64,000 nucleotides of DNA from an uncultured Faecalibacterium sp. (GTDB taxonomy: Bacteria; Bacillota; Clostridia; Oscillospirales; Ruminococcaceae). Each line of letters begins with the position of its first letter. Positions within the stretch are counted from its first letter, which is position 1. This document shows, in pieces, positions 8,762 through 17,655 of this stretch. The position numbers and the translations under genes were made by a program. A model generated the notes under the pieces. That model was given only the letters and a program-made list of their open reading frames with translations, had not been told where the DNA came from and did no database searches. Where the stretch lies: assembly GCA_937907025.1 (NCBI GenBank), contig CALESJ010000046.1:105598-169597 (forward strand). Reading direction: 5' to 3'.

Positions 8762-9994
8762 ATGCCGGAACGGGAAAATCACCGTCGTGCTGCGGTAAAA
8801 GCCGCAGTTGTCATGGGAACATTGCTGTTCCTGTTGGCGGCGGCTTATATCATCGTACAGCTGTATGCAATCCTTGGCCGGGAATATAAAACGGAAACGG
8901 CCATTTCCTATACCATGGCCGACAGTGTGGAGCTGCCCGGGTTCGTGATGTTTGATGCGGTCAATGTACCGGGAGAAGGAAATCTCGGATATCTGGCCGA
9001 AGACGGGGAGCGCGTGGCGGAAGGGGCTGTCATTGCCGAAAAATATACCGATGATTCCCAGAGTGCGGCCCGCGAACAGCTGATCCGTCTGGATAACAGC
9101 ATTGATCTGCTGACCAAATCCCAGAATTCGGCCGGCAGCGACCTGACTCTTCTGACCACCCAGACCAATACGGCGCTGTATAACCTGCTGGATCAGTTGG
9201 ACACAGCTTCCTATACCGGTATGATGGATGCAGAGTCGGAATTTCTGCTGGCACAGAACCGGCTGCAGGTATCCACCGGGCAGACCAGCGGATTCCAGTC
9301 TACCATCGCCGAGCTGCAGTCTGAACGGGATCAGGTGGCGGCACAGCTGGACGGGCTGGAAACCATCACGGCCGAAAAGAACGGGTATTTCATCTCCGCC
9401 GCTTCGGCCATGCCTCTGGATCTGGAGGAACAGACCCTGAAAGATGCTACGCCTTCCCAATTGCAGGATCTGTTGAATGAAGGTGTGGCAGACAGCACCG
9501 AGGCACTGGCCGGCCGAATTGTGGAAGGATTCTCCTGGCGGTTCTATACGGTGTGTGATCTGGATACGGCCGCACGGTTTGACGGTATTACCAATGTGCG
9601 CATCAGTATACCGGGCAAGGAAGACACACCGCTGGATGCGACGGTTTCCTCGGTAGAAACGGATGAGGCGGCAGGGCTGGCCAAAGTTGTGATCGAATGC
9701 CAGACCATTAATGCGGATGTGCTGCGCCTGGGGCAGGAGATGGCTCAGATTGACCTGAAGACCTATGAGGGAATCCGTATTGATAAGGATGCTTTGCATA
9801 TTGTGGATGGCCAGAAAGGCGTGTACGTCAAATATGGCGATCTGCAGCGGTTCCGGAAGATCACCATCCTGTATGAGGATGACAACTATATGCTGGTCCC
9901 TGCCGATGGAGGCATTGGAAAGGACAGCGAAGTGCGCCTGTACGATGAGATTATTGTGGAGGGCAGCAACCTGCAGGACGGCGGTCTGATTTAG
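8762..9994 (+). CDS. Membrane-anchored HlyD-like protein of the division cluster
   Basis: 410 residues with a short basic N-terminus, one transmembrane segment (about 13-36) and a large extracytoplasmic part. Residues about 55-110 resemble the biotinyl-lipoyl-like half-domain of HlyD adaptors (PGFVMFDA, then DGERVAEGAVIAE). A helical, Gln/Ser-rich segment follows (about 100-200), probably a coiled coil, and then beta-rich regions. Clostridial genomes often carry a similar gene beside sepF, annotated only as HlyD-like; no partner pump is encoded here. I prefer ATG 8762, which has AGGAGG eight bases upstream, over an in-frame TTG at 8756. The function is unknown. Confidence 0.7.
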   Translation: MPERENHRRAAVKAAVVMGTLLFLLAAAYIIVQLYAILGREYKTETAISYTMADSVELPGFVMFDAVNVPGEGNLGYLAEDGERVAEGAVIAEKYTDDSQSAAREQLIRLDNSIDLLTKSQNSAGSDLTLLTTQTNTALYNLLDQLDTASYTGMMDAESEFLLAQNRLQVSTGQTSGFQSTIAELQSERDQVAAQLDGLETITAEKNGYFISAASAMPLDLEEQTLKDATPSQLQDLLNEGVADSTEALAGRIVEGFSWRFYTVCDLDTAARFDGITNVRISIPGKEDTPLDATVSSVETDEAAGLAKVVIECQTINADVLRLGQEMAQIDLKTYEGIRIDKDALHIVDGQKGVYVKYGDLQRFRKITILYEDDNYMLVPADGGIGKDSEVRLYDEIIVEGSNLQDGGLI

Positions 9995-10021
9995 CACTCG
10001 GATGGAATTACCGCTATCGTA

Positions 10022-10050
10022 TTGACAATTGGACAAAAAAAGACGATAAT
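10022..10050 (+). promoter_or_regulatory. Strong promoter of the sepF operon
   Basis: A perfect TTGACA (10022-10027), a 17-base spacer and GATAAT (10045-10050), 110 bases before sepF. A second AT-rich stretch with TATACT at 10115-10120 could be another -10, but it has no good -35. Confidence 0.72.
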
Positions 10051-10159
10051 AGTTTATGTATATCGCTGGAATTATTGTCCGTCCGGCTGTGTACAAACAC
10101 CTGATATGGTATATTATACTGATTTTTACTTGATTTAGAGAAGCGAAGGAGAATTCATC

Positions 10160-10624
10160 ATGTCAATGTTTGACGGTCTGAAAAACGTTCTGGGTATCAA
10201 CCAGGACCCTGACGGGGATGCCTATGTGGACGATACCGAGGACGAAATCTTCGCAGGAGGGCAGGGCGGCGGTTCCGCTGCGCCGGATACCTATGCACAG
10301 CGCGAACCCGTGCAGCAGCGCAACAAGGTAGTCAATATCAATGCAACCACCCAGCTGCAGGTCGTTCTGGTCAAGCCGGAGCGCTTTGACGATGCTTCTA
10401 CCATTGCCGACCAGCTGAACGCCAAACGCACGGTCGTGCTGAATCTGGAATCCACCAACAAAGAGGTTTCTCGCCGCCTGATCGATTTCCTGTCCGGTGT
10501 GGCCTATGCCAACAACGGTCAGATCAAGCGTGTGGCTACCAGTACCTTTATTATTACCCCCTACAACGTCGATATCATGGGCGACCTGATCGACGAGCTG
10601 GAGAACAATGGCGTCTTCTTCTGA
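10160..10624 (+). CDS. sepF: Cell division protein SepF
   Basis: 154 residues. SepF assembles into rings, bundles FtsZ filaments and tethers them to the membrane through an N-terminal amphipathic helix, seen here as MSMFDGLKNVLG. A glycine-rich acidic linker (about 20-55) leads to the conserved SepF core (about 65-150) with VVLNLESTNKEVSRRLIDFLSG. The ATG at 10160 has GAAGGAG upstream. The 3' end overlaps the ylmH start by 17 bases. Confidence 0.95.
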   Translation: MSMFDGLKNVLGINQDPDGDAYVDDTEDEIFAGGQGGGSAAPDTYAQREPVQQRNKVVNINATTQLQVVLVKPERFDDASTIADQLNAKRTVVLNLESTNKEVSRRLIDFLSGVAYANNGQIKRVATSTFIITPYNVDIMGDLIDELENNGVFF

Positions 10625-11414
10625 TGCCGCTGTTCGCGGGTTTGTTCCGCCGCAGAATGAGGCGGAACGCTTTTTGATGCACCGGGTTCAGGAACTGTGC
10701 ACTCTGGCGCAGAAGCGCGGAGTACCGCGCAGTACCGGGTTTCTTTCCGACCGGGAACAGGCATTGGCGCAGGCGGCCCTTAACCGGGAAAACTGTACCT
10801 GTGCCCGTTTTTGGGGCGGATGGGAACAGGCAGAACGTAAAGTTCTGTGCCTGGAACCGCCGGACACATGGGAGCTGATGCCTGTGTGTGTGCTGCGTCT
10901 GACCGCTTTGAATGCACAGCCGCCCCGCGTACCTGGCCATAGGGAATACCTGGGAGCAATTCTGGGGCTGGGGCTGGATCGGGCCTGTCTGGGAGATATT
11001 CTGCCGGACCCGCAGGACCCATGTGTGATGTATGCGTTTGTGTTGGAAGACAAACAGGAGTTTCTGGCCGAAGAACTGCATCAGGCGGGCAGCTGGAGTG
11101 TCCGCGCGGAACCCTGCGAAGAGGTTCCGGCACGGGTTCTGGCAGAACCGGAACGGGAACTGCATGATACCACAGTGTCCAGCCTGCGTGCCGATGCCGT
11201 TCTGGCATCCATGATGCACACATCCCGCACGCTGGCGGCGCAGGCTATTTCCGGCGGCAAGGTGGAAATCAACCATCTGCCGTTGCGCAGTGCTTCCGAG
11301 CCCGTATATGCCGGAGATTTGTTTACCGTACGCGGTGCGGGGCGCTGGCGCGTGAAAGAAATTGGCGGGACCAGCCGGAAAGGCCGCCTTTTCATCACCT
11401 ATTTTCAATATTGA
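10608..11414 (+). CDS. ylmH: YlmH-family S4-domain RNA-binding protein
   Basis: 268 residues, matching YlmH of the Gram-positive division cluster. The N-terminal two-thirds are an alpha/beta YlmH domain, and the C-terminus is an S4 RNA-binding domain (about 182-245; SMMHTSRTLAAQAISGGKVEIN). YlmH is linked to ribosome quality control and rescue of stalled peptidyl-tRNA in Bacillus. It starts inside sepF at ATG 10608 with GGAG just upstream, so it is translationally coupled. The ylmG gene that normally lies between sepF and ylmH is absent. Confidence 0.92.
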   Translation: MASSSDAAVRGFVPPQNEAERFLMHRVQELCTLAQKRGVPRSTGFLSDREQALAQAALNRENCTCARFWGGWEQAERKVLCLEPPDTWELMPVCVLRLTALNAQPPRVPGHREYLGAILGLGLDRACLGDILPDPQDPCVMYAFVLEDKQEFLAEELHQAGSWSVRAEPCEEVPARVLAEPERELHDTTVSSLRADAVLASMMHTSRTLAAQAISGGKVEINHLPLRSASEPVYAGDLFTVRGAGRWRVKEIGGTSRKGRLFITYFQY

Positions 11415-11462
11415 GCAGGATCGAAAACGATACGGCTTTTGCCCGAACAGGAGGAGTAATGG

Positions 11463-12404
11463 ATGATTGCTTCGGAGGATGTCCGCCGCGTGACTTTTGA
11501 ACGTGCGATGCGCGGGTACCGCTGCGAGGATGTGGACGATTACCTCAAGCAGGTTGCGGACAGCATGGACGCTTTGAGCGCCGAAAATGAAGATCTGCAA
11601 AAAAAGCTGGTTGTGCTGGCACAGCGCATTGACCAGTACCGTGCCGAGGAGGATACTCTGCGCACGACCATGATCAATGCCCAGCGCCTGGGTGAAAATG
11701 TGATTCGGGAAGCCAAGCAGAAAGCAGCCGAAATCATCCGTGCGGCCAACATCAAGTCGGAAGACCGGGAACAGCATGCCCGCGATGAGGTGGAACTGGC
11801 CAAGCAGGAACTTATTACCCTGAAAAAGGAAGCGGACAGCTTCAAGAAAACTCTGATGGGAATGTATCGGGAGCATATCGAGGTCCTGAGCAAGATACCG
11901 GAGTATCCGGGAGAGTTGGCCCAGGAAGCGGCTGCCGAGCAGAAAGCACAGGCATCCTCGGCTTCCTATCAGGAACCCGAGCCTGAACCGCAGCCCGCGC
12001 AGCCGGACCCTGCTCCCGCAGCAGCCCCGGCACCCACCGCAGAGCCGGAGCCGGCCCAGCAGCCGGAAACGGCCACCTATCAGCAGCCTGATTACTATGA
12101 TCCCACACCGGCCGATCCCGCGGAGGAAGGCAAGATCAACACCGTTGAGTTTGCCATTGCCCCCAAACCGGAAGAGCCTGAACAGGACTATTACGAAGAA
12201 CCGGCGCCGCAGCCGGCTGATGAACTGCCGGATGCTTCCGGCTTGTACGCCGATCTGGCCCCCGAGCCGCCCAAAAAGACGACCCGCAGCCGCAGCACTA
12301 CCAAGAAATCGACCACCCGCAAGTCCAAGACGACCAAGCAGTCCAAAGAGGACAACCTGCCCGCCGCCTTTGATTCGTTCCAGGGTGTGGACTATAACGA
12401 CTGA
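11463..12404 (+). CDS. divIVA: DivIVA-domain protein with acidic linker and basic tail
   Basis: 313 residues. Residues 1-60 are the DivIVA lipid-binding domain (TFERAMRGYRCEDVDDYLKQV), followed by a coiled coil to about residue 145. A long Pro/Glu/Gln/Ala-rich acidic linker (about 150-270) follows, then a strongly basic Lys/Arg/Ser/Thr tail (about 275-300). DivIVA senses negative membrane curvature at poles and septa and recruits other proteins. The tail is not part of classical DivIVA (about 165 residues) and could bind nucleic acid or teichoic-type polymers. The ATG at 11463 follows AGGAGGAGTAATGG. Confidence 0.9.
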   Translation: MIASEDVRRVTFERAMRGYRCEDVDDYLKQVADSMDALSAENEDLQKKLVVLAQRIDQYRAEEDTLRTTMINAQRLGENVIREAKQKAAEIIRAANIKSEDREQHARDEVELAKQELITLKKEADSFKKTLMGMYREHIEVLSKIPEYPGELAQEAAAEQKAQASSASYQEPEPEPQPAQPDPAPAAAPAPTAEPEPAQQPETATYQQPDYYDPTPADPAEEGKINTVEFAIAPKPEEPEQDYYEEPAPQPADELPDASGLYADLAPEPPKKTTRSRSTTKKSTTRKSKTTKQSKEDNLPAAFDSFQGVDYND

Positions 12405-12483
12405 CCCCGCAGTTTCTCGCAGCGGTCTTTTGGCAGCTGCGACCTAGCGGTCAATTTATCAAATATAGAGGGAGTTGGAGACC

Positions 12484-15261
12484 TTGGCGCAAAATTACAA
12501 CGACACCATCCACAAGATGGCTACCCCGTTTGAGATGCGGGCCGGCCTGCCGAAAAAGGAACCCAAAATGCTGGAAGACTGGGAGAAAAACCATGTCTAC
12601 GAGCAGATGATCAAGAACAATGAGGGATGCCCCGATTTCATCCTGCACGATGGCCCTCCGTATGCCAACGGCAGCATTCATATGGGCACCGCGCTCAACA
12701 AGATCATCAAGGACATCATCATCCGCTACAAGAATATGGCGGGCTTCCGCGCACCGTATGTTCCCGGTTATGATACCCATGGTCTGCCCATCGAACTGAA
12801 GGCCCTGGGCTCTCTCGGCGATAAGAAGGCGAATATCTCCAAACTGGAGCTGCGCCATATCTGCCGCGAGTTCGCTACCGAGCACATCGACGTGATGAAC
12901 AGCCAGTTCAAGCGTCTGGGTGTGCAGGGCGACTTTGAAAATCCGTATCTGACTCTGCGTCCGGAATTTGAGGCCCGTCAGGTCGAAATTTTCGGCAAGA
13001 TGGCGCAGAAAGGCTACATCTACAAGGGCAAGCGTGTTGTCTACTGGTGTCCGGAAGATCAGACCGCTCTGGCCGAAGCTGAGATCGAGTACGGCGAGGA
13101 CGAGTGCGATTCTCTGTATGTCCGTTTCAAGCTGACCAAGGATCCCAACGGCGTTCTGGCAAAGGCCGGCGTCCCGCTGGACAAGGCCTGGATCGTCATC
13201 TGGACGACGACGACCTGGACTCTGCCCGCCAACGTGGCAACCTGCCTGCATCCCGACATTGAGTATACCTTCGTCAAGATCGGCGAAGATTACCATATCA
13301 TGGCTGCCGAGCGCGTGGAAGCAACCATGAAGGCCTGCGGTATCGAGGATTACACCGTTCTGGATGTCCGTATTCCTGGCCGTGACCTGGAAATGATGGA
13401 ATACCAGCATCCGTTCCTGGATCGTATCGGCCTGGTTATCCTGGGCAACCACGTCACGCTGGACAGCGGCACGGGCTGCGTCCACACCGCTCCCGGCCAC
13501 GGCGCCGAGGACTTTGACGCCTGCGTGGGCCATTATCCCCAGCTGCCCATCGTGATGCCGGTGGATGCTGCCGGCTGCCTGACCGAAGAAGCCGGCAAGG
13601 AGTTTGCCGGTCTGAAGGTCTGGACCGCCAACAAGGTGATTCTGGAGCACATCCGCAAGAGCGGCCATCTGATGGGCGTGGAGCACATTGTGCACCAGTA
13701 TCCTCATTGCTGGCGCTGCCATCATCCCATCATCTACCGTGCCACCGAGCAGTGGTTCTGCTCCATCGATGCCTTCAAGGATGACGTTTACAAGGCTATC
13801 GACAATGTGAAGTGGCAGCCGGCCTGGGGCCATGACCGTATGACCGGCATGGTCCGCGACCGCAGCGATTGGTGCATCTCCCGTCAGCGTGTGTGGGGCG
13901 TGCCCATCCCGGCTTTCTACTGCAAGAAGTGCGGCAAGTATCACATCACCGAAACGTCCATCAAGGCTGTTTCCGACCTGTTCCGCAAGGAAGGCAGCGA
14001 TGCCTGGTACAAGTATGATGCCAATGATATCATGCCCAAGGGTGAAACCTGCGAGTGCGGTGCTTCCGATTGGGAGAAAGACAACGATATCATGGACGTC
14101 TGGTTCGACTCCGGTTCCACCTGGAGCGCTGTCTGCCGTGAGCGCAGCGAACTGCGTTGGCCCGTGGACCTGTATATGGAAGGTGCCGACCAGTTCCGCG
14201 GCTGGTTCCAGTCCAGCCTGCTGACCTGCGTTGCCACCGAAGGCATTGCCCCGTACAAGGGCGTTCTGTGCCATGGCTGGGTTGTGGATGCCCAGGGCAA
14301 GCAGATGCACAAGTCCGCCGGCAACGGTATGGAACCCGCCGAGATCATCCGCGATTATGGCGCTGATATCATCCGCCTGTGGGTGGCTTCCAGCGATTAC
14401 ACCGTCGACGTGCGCGCCGGCAAGGAAATCTTCAAGCAGTTGTCCGAAGCATACCGCAAGATGCGCAACACCGCCCGCTTTATGCTGGGCAACCTGGGCG
14501 ACTTCAATCCCAACCAGGATATGGTGGCCGATGACCAGCTGTTCGAGATTGACCGCTGGGCACTGGAGGCTGTGGCTGAACTGACCCGTACCATGCGTGC
14601 AGCATACGATGAGTACGATTTCTCTCGTGCTTATCATGCCATCTACAACTTCTGCGTCATCGACATGTCCAACTTCTATATGGACGTGATCAAGGACCGC
14701 CTGTACTGTGCCGATGAACATGCGCGCCGCTGCGCCCAGACTGCCCTGTACCGCATTCTGGTTGATTTCACCAAGCTGCTGGCTCCCATTCTGTGCTTCA
14801 CCAGCCAGGAAATCTGGAGCTATATCCCGAAGATGCCCGGCATGAAGGAGTATGTCGTGCTGGAGCGGATGCCGGAAACGAAGCCTGTTGCTGATGAGGC
14901 ATTTACCGGTAAATGGGAGCGCATCATGGCGGTGCGTGACGACGTCAAGAAGGTTCTGGAGCAGGCTCGCGCTGACAAAATCATCGGTTCTTCTCTGGAA
15001 GCAGCCCTGACCCTGTACTGCAGTGATGAACTGTACGACTTCCTCAACGCCATCCCCATGGACGAGCTGGCCGACCTGATGATCGTATCTAAGGTCAATC
15101 TCGAAAAGGGTGAAGGCGGCGTCAAGGGCGCCGTGGAAGGCCTGGGTGTCAGTGCAGCTCATGCAGCCGGCAACAAGTGCCTGCGCTGCTGGAAGTTCGA
15201 TGATGCCGTGAACGAGGACGGTCTGTGCCCGCGCTGCGCAGCTGTTCTGAACCGCGCCTGA
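12484..15261 (+). CDS. ileS: Isoleucyl-tRNA synthetase
   Basis: 925 residues, class Ia synthetase that charges tRNA-Ile and edits valine. The HIGH motif is His66-Met-Gly-Thr69. The KMSKS loop reads KQMHKS (606-611), with His609 where Ser is usual. The editing domain TWTTTTWTLPANVA is present, and the C-terminus has a zinc site (CLRCWK then CPRC). I prefer TTG 12484, nine bases after AGAGGGAG; TTG 12475 is in frame but abuts that site. Codon use is biased (AAG, GGC, CTG), as in the ribosomal genes here. The 79-base leader has no T-box motif, unlike many Firmicutes ileS genes. Confidence 0.95.
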   Translation: MAQNYNDTIHKMATPFEMRAGLPKKEPKMLEDWEKNHVYEQMIKNNEGCPDFILHDGPPYANGSIHMGTALNKIIKDIIIRYKNMAGFRAPYVPGYDTHGLPIELKALGSLGDKKANISKLELRHICREFATEHIDVMNSQFKRLGVQGDFENPYLTLRPEFEARQVEIFGKMAQKGYIYKGKRVVYWCPEDQTALAEAEIEYGEDECDSLYVRFKLTKDPNGVLAKAGVPLDKAWIVIWTTTTWTLPANVATCLHPDIEYTFVKIGEDYHIMAAERVEATMKACGIEDYTVLDVRIPGRDLEMMEYQHPFLDRIGLVILGNHVTLDSGTGCVHTAPGHGAEDFDACVGHYPQLPIVMPVDAAGCLTEEAGKEFAGLKVWTANKVILEHIRKSGHLMGVEHIVHQYPHCWRCHHPIIYRATEQWFCSIDAFKDDVYKAIDNVKWQPAWGHDRMTGMVRDRSDWCISRQRVWGVPIPAFYCKKCGKYHITETSIKAVSDLFRKEGSDAWYKYDANDIMPKGETCECGASDWEKDNDIMDVWFDSGSTWSAVCRERSELRWPVDLYMEGADQFRGWFQSSLLTCVATEGIAPYKGVLCHGWVVDAQGKQMHKSAGNGMEPAEIIRDYGADIIRLWVASSDYTVDVRAGKEIFKQLSEAYRKMRNTARFMLGNLGDFNPNQDMVADDQLFEIDRWALEAVAELTRTMRAAYDEYDFSRAYHAIYNFCVIDMSNFYMDVIKDRLYCADEHARRCAQTALYRILVDFTKLLAPILCFTSQEIWSYIPKMPGMKEYVVLERMPETKPVADEAFTGKWERIMAVRDDVKKVLEQARADKIIGSSLEAALTLYCSDELYDFLNAIPMDELADLMIVSKVNLEKGEGGVKGAVEGLGVSAAHAAGNKCLRCWKFDDAVNEDGLCPRCAAVLNRA

Positions 15262-15307
15262 GTATTCATCTGATAAGGTGAATCCGGGCAAGTAACAATG
15301 CCCTGTG

Positions 15308-15346
15308 GGCGGTGCTTTACATCTGATGGAAAGCACCGCCTTTTGT
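15308..15346 (+). terminator. Rho-independent terminator after ileS
   Basis: Perfect 11-base stem GGCGGTGCTTT (15308-15318) and AAAGCACCGCC (15330-15340), 11-base loop, then TTTTGT. It separates ileS from lspA, so lspA needs readthrough or a promoter I could not identify. Confidence 0.85.
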
Positions 15347-15386
15347 GGCTTGAGCGGATGTAGGAATCCGCGAAAGGTAAGAATCT

Positions 15387-15896
15387 ATGCTGTATGGCAT
15401 TTGCTTTGTGATCGGCGGTCTGGCGCTGGCCGGTCTGGACCAGCTTCTGAAAATCTGGGCAACGACGTATCTGATGCCGGTGGGCAGCGCTCCGCTGATT
15501 CCCGGTTTCATCGATCTGCAGTATGTGCTGAATGATGGCATGGCGTTCTCTATGCTCAGTGGTCGCCGCTGGCTGCTGATTGCCGTAACAAGCGCTGTTC
15601 TGCTTGTGGTGGCCGTGGCGCTGATTGTACATCGCATGTCAAGGCTGGAACGCATTGTGTGGATGCTGATTCTGGGCGGCGGTCTGGGCAATCTGATTGA
15701 CCGTATTCGCACCGGTGTCGTGGTGGATTACCTGAATTTTCAGTTCATTGATTTTCCGGTTTTCAACTTTGCGGATATCTGCGTCTGTACCGGCGTGGGA
15801 TTGCTGATTCTCTCGCTGCTGTTGGATATGCGCAGCGAACATCGGAAATCTTCCGCGGCAGCGGTAAAGGACGAACAGAAGAATGCAGACGCTTGA
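15387..15896 (+). CDS. lspA: Lipoprotein signal peptidase (signal peptidase II)
   Basis: 169 residues, a four-span membrane aspartyl protease that removes signal peptides from diacylglyceryl-modified prolipoproteins. Conserved pieces are LDQLLKIWA, VLNDGMAFS, and the two catalytic aspartates in GNLIDRI and VVDYLNF. Likely clients encoded in this window are the lipoproteins at 19683 and 51311. The ATG at 15387 has a weak site, AAAGGTAAG. The end overlaps rluD by 14 bases. Confidence 0.95.
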   Translation: MLYGICFVIGGLALAGLDQLLKIWATTYLMPVGSAPLIPGFIDLQYVLNDGMAFSMLSGRRWLLIAVTSAVLLVVAVALIVHRMSRLERIVWMLILGGGLGNLIDRIRTGVVVDYLNFQFIDFPVFNFADICVCTGVGLLILSLLLDMRSEHRKSSAAAVKDEQKNADA

Positions 15897-16809
15897 ATTC
15901 GTTGCCGGCCCTCAGGATGCGGGACTTCGTATGGACCGCTGGCTGGCGGGCTGCTGCGCGGAGGTTTCCCGCAGTGCATTGCAGTCGCTGATGGAGCAGG
16001 GGCTGGTTCTGCAGAACGGTACGCCTGTCAACAAGAAGGACAAGGTGGCACAAGGGGATACCGTGCAACTGACGCTGCCGGACCCGCAGCCCATCGAAGC
16101 AATACCGCAGCCGATTCCTTTGGATATCGTGTACGAGGATGAACACCTTCTTGTGGTAAACAAACCAAAGGGAATGGTGGTTCATCCGGCTCCCGGCAAT
16201 CCGGACGGTACGCTGGTCAACGCGCTTTTGTATCATTGCGCGGGCGGCCTGTCCGGCATTGGCGGCGCTATACGCCCCGGCATCGTACACCGGATTGACA
16301 AGGACACCAGCGGACTGCTGGTGGTGGCAAAAGATGACGCCACACACCAGGGCCTGAGCGAACAGATGGCGGTGCATGACATCCACCGTGTCTATCATGC
16401 GGTGGTGTACGGCAATTTGAAAGAAGACACCGGTACTGTGGATGCGCCGATTGGCCGGGATCCCAAAGATCGCAAGAAGATGGCCGTGACGCAAACCAAT
16501 TCAAAGCCGGCCCGAACCCATTGGAAAGTGCTGGAACGCTTCGGCAATTTCACTTACATTGCCTGTCAGCTGGAAACCGGCCGTACCCACCAGATTCGCG
16601 TTCATATGGCATCCATCGGTCATCCTCTGGCCGGGGACCCTGTATATGGCCCGCGGGCAGTTCTGCGTTTTCTGAACGGGCAGTGCCTGCATGCCAAGGA
16701 ACTTGGCTTTGTACATCCCATTACCGGTGAGGCGCTCCGCTTTGACAGCGAATTACCGCCCTATTTCCAAGAGTATCTGATGCGTCTGAGAAAGGAACAT
16801 CGCAGATGA
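15883..16809 (+). CDS. rluD: RluD-type 23S rRNA pseudouridine synthase
   Basis: 308 residues. An N-terminal S4 domain (about 14-75) precedes the RluA-family catalytic domain, whose signature HRIDKDTSGLLVVAK carries the catalytic Asp139. These enzymes isomerise uridines in 23S rRNA; the exact target cannot be assigned from sequence alone, and the closest Bacillus equivalent is ylyB, which also follows lspA. It starts within lspA and ends with a 4-base overlap (ATGA) into the next gene. Confidence 0.92.
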   Translation: MQTLEFVAGPQDAGLRMDRWLAGCCAEVSRSALQSLMEQGLVLQNGTPVNKKDKVAQGDTVQLTLPDPQPIEAIPQPIPLDIVYEDEHLLVVNKPKGMVVHPAPGNPDGTLVNALLYHCAGGLSGIGGAIRPGIVHRIDKDTSGLLVVAKDDATHQGLSEQMAVHDIHRVYHAVVYGNLKEDTGTVDAPIGRDPKDRKKMAVTQTNSKPARTHWKVLERFGNFTYIACQLETGRTHQIRVHMASIGHPLAGDPVYGPRAVLRFLNGQCLHAKELGFVHPITGEALRFDSELPPYFQEYLMRLRKEHRR

Positions 16810-17633
16810 AACGGAAACTGCAAGACTATCTGGTCTTTTGCGATATGGATAATACGCTGCTGACGGCAAAGGAAGGCATTCCCGAATGTAACCGTACGGT
16901 CATTCAGCTGTTCATTCGTATGGGTGGACGTTTTACGGTGGCATCCGGCCGTCCGCCGGAGTCCATCCGTGCAGCGCTGGGGGATATCCGGCTGTCTTTG
17001 CCGGCCATTGCCTGCAATGGTGCGTTGCTGTATGATTTTACCACCAACCGAGTGCTGCGCCATGCCACCCTGGAACGTGCGCAGGCCACGGCGGCTATCC
17101 TGGATATTCTGCAGAAATTCCCGCAGCTTGGGGTGGAAGTCATGGCCGGGGCAGGGGAAATGTATGTCATTCGTGCCAATACATATACCCATGCACATCA
17201 GGTGGATGAAAAGCTGTCCGGGGTGGCCTGCCCCATTGAAAGCGTGCCGGACGGATGGGTCAAGGTCGTGTTTGCCGCAGACCCGGAAACAATCCGCAAA
17301 GTGGGCCAGTATGCCAAAACCCGCTATTATGGACGGGAAAATTACTTCCTGGCGACCAACAGCATTTATCTGGAAATTATGCCGGCCGGTATCGGCAAGG
17401 CGTCCGGCCTGCGTGATATGTGTACGCTGCTGGGGCAACCGATTCAGAATACGCTGGTCATCGGTGACTATTACAACGACCTGGAAATGATGCAGCAGGC
17501 CGGATACTCGGTGGCGGTGGCCAATGCACCGGCCGAGGTGAAGGCAGCTGCCAATGAAGTGACCATTTGCACCTGTACCGAAGGTGCGGTGGGAGAATTC
17601 CTGTACAAATTGATTGAGAAGGCGACCGGCTGA
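16806..17633 (+). CDS. Cof-type HAD phosphatase
   Basis: 275 residues, HAD superfamily with a C2 cap. The nucleophile motif is DMDNTLLT (about 15-22), a Ser/Gly motif II is in TVASGRPP, and the terminal GDYYNDLEMMQQAG contains the metal-binding aspartates. Cof/YidA-like enzymes dephosphorylate sugar phosphates or flavin precursors with broad specificity; the substrate is unknown. It is translationally coupled to rluD through ATGA. Confidence 0.88.
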   Translation: MKRKLQDYLVFCDMDNTLLTAKEGIPECNRTVIQLFIRMGGRFTVASGRPPESIRAALGDIRLSLPAIACNGALLYDFTTNRVLRHATLERAQATAAILDILQKFPQLGVEVMAGAGEMYVIRANTYTHAHQVDEKLSGVACPIESVPDGWVKVVFAADPETIRKVGQYAKTRYYGRENYFLATNSIYLEIMPAGIGKASGLRDMCTLLGQPIQNTLVIGDYYNDLEMMQQAGYSVAVANAPAEVKAAANEVTICTCTEGAVGEFLYKLIEKATG

Positions 17634-17655
17634 ACCTGAGAGGGGGCGTATCGCC

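Noticed and set aside
12451..15336. A 961-codon minus-strand open frame opposite ileS
   Set aside because: It mirrors the strongly biased codons of ileS and has no ribosome site or known domain; treated as an artefact of codon bias.
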